From Paramoeba atlantica (taxonomy: Eukaryota; Discosea), in NCBI GenBank assembly GCA_977017575.1, contig CDRNVI010000054.1, positions 1 to 64,000 of the forward strand: a stretch of DNA of 64,000 bases, in the 5' to 3' direction. This document shows, piece by piece, positions 46,780-54,685 of this stretch. The translations under genes and the position numbers were made by a program. Each line of letters starts with the position of its first letter. Position 1 is the first letter of the stretch. The notes beneath the pieces are model-generated. The model ran no database searches. It was not told the DNA's origin and was given only the letters and a program-made list of their open reading frames with translations.

Positions 46780-49700
46780 ACATCGTTGTTGCTGTTGCTT
46801 TTTGTTTTTTATTTTTTGTACTCTTACTCTTTTTGTGATGGGCATGTTCACTCGGAGCCGAGCGAAAGATACTGGAGTAGCTCCAGTTGTCCAGCCTCTG
46901 CCAACGACCCGCCGCAGGAAGAAACCTACGGAGGAACGGCCTCGGCCGGCACCGTCTGAATCGCGAGCAACTGGACCGCCGCCGCTTGAACTTTCGGCGC
47001 CGCCGCCGCCGTCACCGCAGTCGCTGCCGAGCGATCGGCACAAGAAATCTCCTGAGGGTCCGTCTGCGACAACATTGCCGCGATCACAACTATTGCCTCC
47101 GTCGCAAAAGTCTCCGTCGCAACCGCGATCGTCTCCGACAGCACCGCAAGCGCAAACGTCGGAATCGCCAGCACCGCCGCGATCGCCCCCGTCGCAAAGT
47201 TCTGCGAAGCGATCGCAACCGCCTCCGCAGCGGCAACCTCAACCGTCCCCGCCGCGACCGTCTACGCCACAACCGTCCCCGTCTACGCCGCAACCATCTC
47301 CGCCGCAACCGCGACCGTTTCCGCCCCAAGCATCTTCGTCGCAAGAGCTACCGGTCCCGTTACCGCTACCGCAACCGACAAACACACAGCACTCCGAGCG
47401 GTTGCGAGCGACCCTGCAGAAAAAGAGGGCTTTCGTTTTCCCTCCACAAAAGACTCCTTTGCCGCCACCACGGAATTCCCCATCTTCGAAATCCCCGACA
47501 TCTTCGTCGACGCCGCCACCCTCATCAGAATCTTGCATTTCACCTGGATCGCAATCTCCGTCGCATCCTCTGAACGAACGGAACGAAGGACGAGCTGAGG
47601 AACGGAAAGAAGCGAAAGATAAAAAAGCCATTGAAGCATCGAAACAAACCAATTCACACATTCGCATTCGTCGACCGACCGGCTCTCGATTCACGTTTCC
47701 TACAGCTAGCACCGTGATTCAGACCATGAAACCAATTGCAACCTTGATATCAAATACACTGCCTTCTTTAGCCCAATTGGCGGACCCTGCGCCGGATGCG
47801 CAAACAACAGCCTCCAAGTCCAAACCAGTTGCGCAACCTGAAATTCAGCCAGAAGAGTTCTACGACTGCAGCTCACCCGCGTCAGAGGAGAAAGGACAAT
47901 CACCCAGCCCAGGCCGCATACCCTCGCCCCTGCCGCTTGATGAAGTGAATGTAGATTCGACGAACAATGCAGACCGACTAACGCAAATTGTGGACGACAT
48001 GCGCGCAAACGTGAAACCTGAGACTGAGTTCCCATTGACGCCGCAAGAAGTGGAGTCACATACCAGAAATGCTCGGAAAGGCGACGAATGTGTGGTAGCG
48101 TGGTGTTTCGACCAACAAGTATTGTTAAACATCTCTGCTGGCACAGTTCAAACGGCGAGATCAAGGGCAGGTGTACGCAGACTGACTGTAAAATACAACG
48201 GCCTACAAGGACACTGCAAGGAACGAAGCTTCGCGGGATCGATTCCTGCTCAGGAAAGTGTGCGCATCTATAAAATTGTATGGATCAACGTTTTGAATAG
48301 AGGCGCTCAAGACGAGCAAGTCGCGCCTGCAAAAGATATACCGTCTGTGAAGCAAACAGTCGAAGATTTGGATTACGAACCTATTCCTACAGTCAGAAAC
48401 GTAAGCGCTGCATTTATACCGTGCGTGGTGTCGGTTTACCGCGATCTTATGAGGGATTATGCAGATTGTGATTATGTTCACCGCTGTCGGATATGGCACA
48501 GGGTGCTCTCCGCGATGAAATACTCGCTGGCAGAATTAAGAGAGCAGTCAGCGCGCAGTCGACGACGTCGCCCAGTGCTTACGCAATCCGAGCTTGAAGA
48601 AAGAGAGAAGGACGCGGATGAAGGGCAATTCGCTGATCGCAGAGCGATAAAAAAAGCCACACGCCTTGTGCTCGAGGGGTCGATCTCAAAAGCGGCAAAA
48701 GTTCTGGATCAGGTCACGGTAATCAACAAATTATCTGATAAAGAAACATTTGCCAAACTCCAAAAACTGCACCCTGCGGCTCCTTGCGTTTTCGAATTAC
48801 CAGCAGACGCGACACAGACAGCGATCATAACAACGGAAGAACTCCGCGAGGCAGGTCGTCGATTGGCCAAGGGCGCGGCACCCGGTCCATCTGGGACAAC
48901 GGACGGTATAGTCAGACTGTTGCTCGACGATCAAATCTGTTGCACAGCTCTGTGTCACATGTTACTGGATGTTGTAAATGGAGCGATCTCGAAAGACGTG
49001 ATGGACAGGTTGAAGAGGGCAAGGTTAGTCGCCATACCGAAAGCAAATGGAAGGGACGTGCGCCCGGTTGCTGTTGGGGAGATTTTTCTAAAATTAGCAG
49101 AGATCGTCTTGTTGCAAAAATATGAACATTGTCTGCCGCCGATTTTTGCTCCGTGGCAATTCGGAGTGGCAACTAAATCAGGATGTGAAACAGTAGTACA
49201 CCGCCTACATAAACTCTATCAGGAAGGACAATCAATCCTAACAATGGACATCAGCAATGCATTCAACACTCCTTGGAGGCAAGACATCGCGAACGCACTC
49301 TTCGCGTTCTCTAGTTTGCGACCGTTCTGGAGGCTTTTTCACGCTCAATATGCCGAGCCGTCGGAGCTGCTGTATTTTGGATCAGACGGAAAGTTACACG
49401 ACAAAGTTTTCAGCACAGCAGGAGTTCGACAGGGGTCTCCCCTTTCTACGCTTCTTTTCTGTACAATGATGCAACCCATCCTCGCAACGCTGGCCTTAGA
49501 ATTTCCCTCGATCAAAATATTCGCATACATAGACGACATAAACTTTGCTTCGGATGATCCTGCACTCCTAACGAAGGCATTTTATAGACTGTGGGATTTG
49601 TTGAATGAAAGAAACATGCAAATGGCAAATCATAAATGTGTGTGGTTCGGAGGAACGAAGGGCACGGAAATTCCGGAAGTTCTGCGAATGGCGCAAGTCA

Positions 49701-51053
49701 ACGTAGAGAAGGACGCAATCAAGGTTCTCGGCGCTTACGTGGGAGAAGACGAAAAGGTAGATCCCCTACTACTAGAAAAGCTACAGAAACATAAAACAAT
49801 TTTCCGTCGGTTAAGTCAGATGGGAGCGAGCAACGTATCTACTATCCTGCTCTCTAAATGTGTTAACATTCGTCATCGTTTTCATATTCGCACACACACA
49901 CCGAACTCCTCTGAAGCGATGGCAAAGGAGTTTGACGGCGAAGTTGATAAAGTTCTGAAGACATGGTTCGGACCAATGACGCAAGATCAACTGGACTGGG
50001 CAAGGCTTCCCCTTCGTATGGGTGGGCTGGGCCTGCCTTCTACTGATGCACTCCGAGCGGCCGCGTACCAGGCGTCGCGCAGTGTGGCTTTTGAGCAGCC
50101 AAAATTCCTTTCAGCTCAAGTCACGCCTAGCGAGTCGGACACTGCACCTGTCGCTGAGATGACGGCAGTCGAAGTCAAGATGCACAAAGAAGTGAAGGAG
50201 CGCCTTCGGAAGAACAAGAAATTTGCAAGAATCATGGACGCTACAACGAAGAAGGGTAGTTATACATGGATACAAGCAAACGAGCGACTCGTGCCGTCGC
50301 GGAAATTCACCTTAGCAGTAATGCCCCGCCTGGGAATGGGCCATCCACGTCTTCCCGAATCTCTCACCTGCCCCGGATGCAGAGTTCTTCTAAACAGTGC
50401 CACTGCCCTTACACATATTCCGGGTTGCGTCCGATGTGCGGGAATGAATACAACGGTAAAGCACAACGCACTAGTACGCTATATTCATAATATGTGTCTG
50501 CGTGCGGGTATTCCTTGTGAATTAGAGCCACGGCAATTCTCCACATATGTGTGCACATCATGCTCCGAGGTGATCCGAGAAGAACGTCGGCGAGAGCACA
50601 TTGCGACATGCAAAGGCAGCACGCTACACCGTTCAGGGCCCGATTTGGTTATTTATTGGGCGACAGGTGAAATCTTCTATGATCTCACCGTCGTACACGA
50701 TCTGGCACCATCTCTTGCGGGAACAACACCGGCGAAGGCAATCAAAGATGCGATCGCGCGGAAAAACACCAAATACGTCTCATCGAATATGTTCGCCGAG
50801 GAGCAATTCGCCTGTTTACCGGTGCTGTCAAGTGGCTCATTGCACGCCCGAACTCGGGAGCTGCTACGGCTTCTGGCGGAAAAGATTTCTATTGAGCCCA
50901 GCAAGGTGGAAAACGATTTCATACTTCTCTTGCAGGAGATGAATGGAAACATTCTCCTAGGCCAGCTCAGAAAGTACCTGAGCCAAAGCCATGGGGACGA
51001 TATTTGCGCTTTTTGATGGAATATGCAGTGAGAATCCGTGGTAGGAAGTCTCA
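46780..51053 (+). mobile_element. Full-length LINE-A inserted in the VIPER-like recombinase
   Basis: 4274 bp with near-perfect target duplication TAGTTTTACG (46770-46779) / TAGTTTACG (51054-51062). Short 5' UTR rich in T, one ORF, and only 37 bp of 3' UTR without poly(A). Confidence 0.85.
46838..51016 (+). CDS. LINE-A protein, complete (1392 aa): AW module, RT, CCHC finger, restriction-like endonuclease
   Basis: The start at 46838 (MGMFTRSRAKDTGVAPVV) is chosen because two other copies begin the same way (18360, 56658); the frame is open from 46748. Order: Pro/Ser-rich region (about 20-240); ITRIRRPTG-type basic patch; AW module VVAWCFDQQVLLNISAGTV to VRIYKIVW (about 415-480); helical HRVLSAMKYSLAELR block; RT with GAAPGPSGTTDGIVRL, MDISNAFNTPWRQD, GVRQGSPLSTLLFC and FAYIDDINFASDD (about 894); finger CPGCRVLLNSATALTHIPGC (about 1177); CTSCSEVIREERRREHIATC; endonuclease RSGPDLVIYWATGEIFYDLT (about 1263). 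Domain layout is CRE/SLACS/R2-like. It looks intact and possibly active. Confidence 0.9.
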   Translation: MGMFTRSRAKDTGVAPVVQPLPTTRRRKKPTEERPRPAPSESRATGPPPLELSAPPPPSPQSLPSDRHKKSPEGPSATTLPRSQLLPPSQKSPSQPRSSPTAPQAQTSESPAPPRSPPSQSSAKRSQPPPQRQPQPSPPRPSTPQPSPSTPQPSPPQPRPFPPQASSSQELPVPLPLPQPTNTQHSERLRATLQKKRAFVFPPQKTPLPPPRNSPSSKSPTSSSTPPPSSESCISPGSQSPSHPLNERNEGRAEERKEAKDKKAIEASKQTNSHIRIRRPTGSRFTFPTASTVIQTMKPIATLISNTLPSLAQLADPAPDAQTTASKSKPVAQPEIQPEEFYDCSSPASEEKGQSPSPGRIPSPLPLDEVNVDSTNNADRLTQIVDDMRANVKPETEFPLTPQEVESHTRNARKGDECVVAWCFDQQVLLNISAGTVQTARSRAGVRRLTVKYNGLQGHCKERSFAGSIPAQESVRIYKIVWINVLNRGAQDEQVAPAKDIPSVKQTVEDLDYEPIPTVRNVSAAFIPCVVSVYRDLMRDYADCDYVHRCRIWHRVLSAMKYSLAELREQSARSRRRRPVLTQSELEEREKDADEGQFADRRAIKKATRLVLEGSISKAAKVLDQVTVINKLSDKETFAKLQKLHPAAPCVFELPADATQTAIITTEELREAGRRLAKGAAPGPSGTTDGIVRLLLDDQICCTALCHMLLDVVNGAISKDVMDRLKRARLVAIPKANGRDVRPVAVGEIFLKLAEIVLLQKYEHCLPPIFAPWQFGVATKSGCETVVHRLHKLYQEGQSILTMDISNAFNTPWRQDIANALFAFSSLRPFWRLFHAQYAEPSELLYFGSDGKLHDKVFSTAGVRQGSPLSTLLFCTMMQPILATLALEFPSIKIFAYIDDINFASDDPALLTKAFYRLWDLLNERNMQMANHKCVWFGGTKGTEIPEVLRMAQVNVEKDAIKVLGAYVGEDEKVDPLLLEKLQKHKTIFRRLSQMGASNVSTILLSKCVNIRHRFHIRTHTPNSSEAMAKEFDGEVDKVLKTWFGPMTQDQLDWARLPLRMGGLGLPSTDALRAAAYQASRSVAFEQPKFLSAQVTPSESDTAPVAEMTAVEVKMHKEVKERLRKNKKFARIMDATTKKGSYTWIQANERLVPSRKFTLAVMPRLGMGHPRLPESLTCPGCRVLLNSATALTHIPGCVRCAGMNTTVKHNALVRYIHNMCLRAGIPCELEPRQFSTYVCTSCSEVIREERRREHIATCKGSTLHRSGPDLVIYWATGEIFYDLTVVHDLAPSLAGTTPAKAIKDAIARKNTKYVSSNMFAEEQFACLPVLSSGSLHARTRELLRLLAEKISIEPSKVENDFILLLQEMNGNILLGQLRKYLSQSHGDDICAF

Positions 51054-51419
51054 TAGTTTACGAAAAGAATTGTTTGAAGAGGATTCGCAGTTTACATCGT
51101 CGTCGAATAATTTGAGACGGCGGGAATGCAACATTCGTAGCAGGCGGGCACGCGTTAACCATGTTGTCTGACACCACATTGGAACTAATGCTTGTTGTGT
51201 CGTCCATTTTCTTATGCCCATGACTTCCATTACAAATTGAACTTCCTCGCTGTAAGATCTTCTTTGGAATGCTGCTCTTGCTAGGGTGCGACGTTGCGGT
51301 AAAGAAAACTTTTTCTTTTCAAATAGCGGAAATGTTCTAACACGTACAACAATAATGAGAATAATGCCATATGTTTTCGATATAAGACGTAATCAAAATT
51401 ACTTTCTCAAGTTTACAGA

Positions 51420-52080
51420 AAGGGCTGCTGTCAGTATCTTAGACCATAAGTGTCGACATCGATGCGGAACGTCCTTGCACGTGCTTATTGGGGTTGTACA
51501 AACTGTCTCCAGCGGTGGTAGGTTGTCTGTGCCCTGAACATCGTAAATAGCCTCGCCTAGGCACTCTGATGTTTGTGAGGGTGAAGTGGTTTGCACGGCT
51601 CGTCCTTTGCAGTGCTTCGGATGTGATGTTAACTTGTTGACGTCGTAATGTCGGCCGCATGCGTTGCAGAGGAATCGTCCCTCTTTCTCCCACCATTCGT
51701 TGGATACGCTGTTCCCGTGTCGGTAAGCTACATGGTTATAGTAAGACTGCCATTGGCCGCCGTGAGCTTGGGTTGTCCAGGAGCAGTTTTCTGCAGGGCA
51801 TTCTCGTTGTCCAGGGTGATCTTGGGAGGGCGGTGCTTCGCTGTGGTGTGATCGATGTGGGGTTGTAGGTTCTATCGTTTCCTCTTTTCTTGGCGTAGCC
51901 TTCTCTCGCACTTTTTGATGAGATTTCGCGATTCCTCGAGTGTGCCCCTTAGCGTTTGAAGGTGTCATGCATGGTTTGCGTCGGGCAAACTTTTTTGTAA
52001 CGGAGTCTCCGTCGGACTGTGTCTCTTGGCCTGATCCGAGGACTCGTGAACTGGCCAGGGGCGCTTCTAGTGTAAATCAG
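51420..52080 (-). pseudogene. LINE-C finger region, upstream of the VIPER-like insertion
   Basis: Minus strand: GQETQSDGDSVTKKFARRKP, then CPAENCSWTTQAHGGQWQSY, HGNSVSNEWWEKEGRFLCNA, CGRHYDVNKLTSHPKHCKGR and HRCRHLWSKILTAALS at 51420. It aligns with residues about 100-265 of the LINE-C at 19314, with both fingers preserved. Confidence 0.85.
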
Positions 52081-52160
52081 TAGTTTAGGCTGTTGGTTTA
52101 GAGTAGAAGCGTTGGGGATTAGCGCACCTCGCCACCCGAGCTGCAAACATCCATTGAAGC

Positions 52161-52217
52161 AACAACAACAACAACAACAAATACACTGAGTCCTTTTTAG
52201 TGGACCAGTTATGGGCT
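52161..52217 (-). mobile_element. 57-bp mini-SINE, second copy
   Basis: Flanked by a perfect 10-bp duplication CCATTGAAGC (52151-52160 and 52218-52227). Same core and (TTG)n tail (minus sense) as 18159-18218, with one core difference and one tail unit fewer. Confidence 0.75.
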
Positions 52218-52238
52218 CCATTGAAGCGATAAAATTAC

Positions 52239-52659
52239 TAATAGTTCACGTTTTGAAATTTAGCCGAGGGGCGGCTATATATTTGCCTGCTGGCCCTTCG
52301 GGGCACATAATTTTCTCAAATTATGATGTAGTATTCTCTAATTGCATGGAGGGGGGTGTTTACTCGTTTGTTATATTCTTGTTAGGTTGTTATTTTGTTA
52401 CGTTTAAAGTTTTGTGCCCACCCACCGAGCCCCCAGGGCAGGTTGGCCGAGGGTTCCGGTGGGGGGGAACCCCGTTAACAGAGTGACATTGATTGTGTTG
52501 TTTTATGCAGGCTTGTTTCTTTTCCATCTTTGTGCGTGTGAAATGAATGAATGCTATGTTGTGTCATTTTGAATTACGATTGAGCTATTCATAGTTGTTC
52601 ATTTATTCATATATGTTATCAGTGTATATGTTTCCAGGGAGCCCCTCGGCGTGGATTTC
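52239..52659 (+). mobile_element. Solo A-B copy of a VIPER-like element
   Basis: 421 bp, very similar to 37165-37591: TAATAGTTCACG...TTTTGTGCCCACCCACC spacer...TTGGCCGAGGGTTCC...GTGGATTTC. No coding region. It lies within the LINE-C N-terminal region. Confidence 0.8.
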
Positions 52660-52725
52660 AAAACAAAATATATAAAGTCCATATTTCATCATCATAAAGA
52701 GAAAGAGAAAAAGAAAAAGAAAATC

Positions 52726-53069
52726 TTAATGGATAGTTCTTGGATAGTTGGGTTGCTGTTCGTCTGTTGTAGGTGTAGATTTCTCTCGTGAATGGATTGT
52801 TTCCTCGTCGCCGATATTTTCTTGTCCTGTGTCGGGTGTTTGTTTCTCGGCTGAAATCAGGGCCGCATTTTTATGCCATCCGTCCGGAATGTTGGTAGGG
52901 ATCGGTGTTGTATAGAGCAAATCATTGTACGTACTCGGCTGCTTGATCAGGTGAGCATTTCCAGCGAATTGATCCCAGGATCCTGTTTCGTGTGATACTT
53001 CCTCACGTAAAAACGACTCATCATCCATCGAGGGGGGTGTTTCATGTAAGGGATCGCCTCCGGACATTA
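52726..53069 (-). pseudogene. LINE-C N-terminus with upstream splice-acceptor-like site
   Basis: Minus strand from ATG 53069: MSGGDPLHETPPSMDDESFL, then WDQFAGNAHLIKQPSTYNDL and LLYTTPIPTNIPDGW, as in the LINE-C at 19314 (WDQFAGNAHLISGQSTYNEL). Upstream (minus sense) is TCATCTCTTTTCCAG, a pyrimidine tract plus AG such as SL addition would use. It ends at 52726 in an AGAAAA-rich stretch. Confidence 0.8.
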
Positions 53070-53132
53070 AAAGGAACCGCGTACCTGGAAAAGAGATGAA
53101 ATAAGGAAAATAATCGATGAAGCACATCGAAA

Positions 53133-53206
53133 GTCAAAAACACCTTCGATGAAGCACATCGAAAGTTGTACACTTTCGATGAATCTTCATCGAAGGTGTT
53201 TTTGAC
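53133..53206. repeat. Nested hairpin, left module of the palindrome-rich block
   Basis: Perfect 22-bp inverted repeat (53133-53154 / 53185-53206), core ACACCTTCGATGAAG. It encloses a second stem, CATCGAAAGT-TGTAC-ACTTTCGATG. The same modules lie at 54119-54214 in opposite relative order. Confidence 0.85.
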
Positions 53207-53356
53207 TTTTTTAACTTTTTGTTTTTGAACGAATTTTTCCATTGGCTGTTGAAAACACGTTGCATGAAACATATAATTTCATTTTAATTTCAATAATTTT
53301 TTGTTTTTTTGTCTGAATTCTGACTTTCCGTTTTCTTTCACATTTTGGCTTGGGGG

Positions 53357-53396
53357 TACGTTCGTTGATTTCTCAACGAACGTACCCTGTGACCGT
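53357..53396. repeat. 40-bp hairpin insertion
   Basis: TACGTTCGTTGA-TTTC-TCAACGAACGTA (12-bp arms) plus CCCTGTGACCGT. The flanking sequence (GGCTTGGGGG and AAATCTGCAGG) is continuous without it at about 43400. Confidence 0.75.
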
Positions 53397-53473
53397 AAAA
53401 AATCTGCAGGACCTTAGAGGGAGGAGGAAGAAAGGCCCAACTGATAACTACTTGATAATCTTGATAATCTTGA

Positions 53474-53698
53474 CCAACTACCTTGATAACAAATTTTAGT
53501 ACCCATTCGTGGGAAGCAATTTGCGAAGCCCAACTACCTTGATAACAAATTTTAGTACCCATTTTGGCCGCGCGGGGGCCCCCGCGTGAGCGGGGGTGCG
53601 CGCGGCCGCGAAACGGCGAGGGCCCGCGTGAGCGGGCCTGAGCCGTACCCCGCGTAGGGTTCCCCTGTGCGTCGTTAGTGGGAAGCAATTTGCGAAGC
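53474..53698. repeat. 56-bp tandem repeat with GC-rich double-hairpin insert
   Basis: Two units start CCAACTACCTTGATAAC (53474, 53530) and end TGGGAAGCAATTTGCGAAGC. The second holds about 115 bp (53564-53678) of GC-rich DNA with two perfect hairpins: 53566-53607 (outer GGCCGCGCG/CGCGCGGCC, inner CCCCCGC-GTGA-GCGGGGG) and 53621-53638 (GGCCCGC-GTGA-GCGGGCC). Confidence 0.8.
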
Positions 53699-53860
53699 TC
53701 ACTGAATTTCGTAGTTTTCGCTACGCAGGCGTTGTCAACGTATATAGCGAAGTGTAGGATACTGAACGCACGGAAAATGAAAATCAAAAAAAAATTCTTG
53801 GATGTTCCACAAAAGTCCTTGACTTATGCAAAAGTCCTTGATTTCCACCGTGAATTTCCG

Positions 53861-53910
53861 TTCGTTGAGTACTCAACGAAAATCCGGCACTTCGTTGAGT
53901 ACTCAACGAA
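53861..53910. repeat. Two copies of a perfect 20-bp palindrome
   Basis: TTCGTTGAGTACTCAACGAA at 53861-53880 and 53891-53910, period 30 bp. The half-site TTCGTTGA also makes up the arms of the hairpin at 53357. Confidence 0.9.
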
Positions 53911-54118
53911 AATCCTGTGTTTACCCCTTCCGCAGGATTGTCGCTCAAAATATGTATATGGATCAGTCAAAAACGCTTCGATGAAGATAAACTGAAGAAA
54001 CGGTGAAATTCCTCTACGAGCCTTCACAAAACACTTCGATGATGCACCAAAAAAGTCAAAATGTCTATATGGATCCGCGAAAAACGTTTGCGTGAAGATT
54101 TGAAAAAATAAAAAAAAA

Positions 54119-54214
54119 GTCAAAAACACCTTCGATGAAGATTCATCGAAAGTGTACAACTTTCAATGTGCTTCATCGAAAGTTGTACACTTTCGATGAA
54201 GCTTCATCGAAGGT
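54119..54214. repeat. Right module of the palindrome-rich block
   Basis: It begins GTCAAAAACACCTTCGATGA and ends CTTCATCGAAGGT, with internal TTCATCGAAAGT / ACTTTCGATGAA stems. It corresponds to the inverted form of 53133-53206 with one extra internal unit. Confidence 0.8.
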
Positions 54215-54685
54215 CCCCCCTACCCTGCTATCCGTCATCCCTGTTGGACCCGGATTGGCCCCTTTCGCCAGGCGCTTTCCAGCAGCACGGAGTTCTTCCA
54301 TTTCAATCCCAGACATTATTGGCGCGTCTGCTGGGATTCTGAAGTCGCATTCTTTTTGAGGATGCAATTCTGACAACTTGTCCAAGGTTTCCTCATCCGG
54401 AAGATTACTTGGCGTGAAGGCTTGATCTAATACTCTGGCTGCTTTTGACGCGCACCCTTCAGTAACCAACCGCGTTGCTCTTTTGATAGCTCTCCGGTCA
54501 TTCAAGGCGGCCTGATCTTCCTTGTCATCGTTATTTTTAAGATATGGTCTTTGTCTCCTACTCCTCCCACTGGCGCGGCGTACTCCTGCAAGCGACAGCT
54601 TCATCGCCGACAGCAGTCGATGCCAAATAATATTCCTCTGCTGGTGATCGGCATTGATGTAATCCATGGCGTGACGCATGCAGTA
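54215..54685 (-). pseudogene. LINE-A pre-RT fragment, truncated at both ends
   Basis: Minus strand: MDYINADHQQRNIIWHRLLS, AIKRATRLVTEGCASKAARV and AGKRLAKGANPGPTGMTDS, then the palindrome block. Open frame throughout. Its 5' end at 54685 abuts the 3' truncated end of the next LINE-A. Confidence 0.8.

Larger units (their letters stand above)
43889..51417 (-). mobile_element. Second VIPER/Ngaro-like element, carrying a nested LINE-A
   Basis: In minus sense: A1 (51417-51306), recombinase and RT/RNase H coding, B1 (44412-44218), A2 (44217-44106), B2 (44083-43889). The A copies (112 bp) and B copies (195 bp) look identical, so it is young. It has no Gag-like frame between A1 and the recombinase, unlike the element at 7900. 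It sits in a LINE-C without target duplication and is itself interrupted once, by the LINE-A at 46780-51053. It is therefore broken by that insertion; other damage is not apparent. Confidence 0.8.
43745..53069 (-). mobile_element. LINE-C copy split by a VIPER-like element and a solo copy
   Basis: Minus-strand coding pieces: 53069-52726 (N-terminus), 52080-51420 (fingers) and 43888-43745. The VIPER-like element 43889-51417 lies between the last two. 52161-52217 (mini-SINE) and 52239-52659 (solo) lie between the first two. The copy is cut at 43745 by an A-rich tract, so RT and endonuclease are missing. Confidence 0.8.
53101..54214. other. Palindrome-rich non-coding block of unknown type
   Basis: About 1.1 kb between two LINE remnants, without coding signal. 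Both ends carry copies of one inverted module (arms with CACCTTCGATGAAG). Inside are two perfect 20-bp palindromes, a 12-bp-arm hairpin that is absent from a related sequence at 43k, a GC-rich double-hairpin unit, a 56-bp tandem repeat and an approximately 115-bp diverged repeat (TATATGGATC...AAAAACG at 53953 and 54065). It may be a foldback-like DNA element or a nest of small hairpin elements. Confidence 0.6.

Noticed and set aside
52161-52217. tRNA gene or tRNA-derived SINE
   Set aside because: Too short, without A/B box spacing or cloverleaf; only one hairpin.
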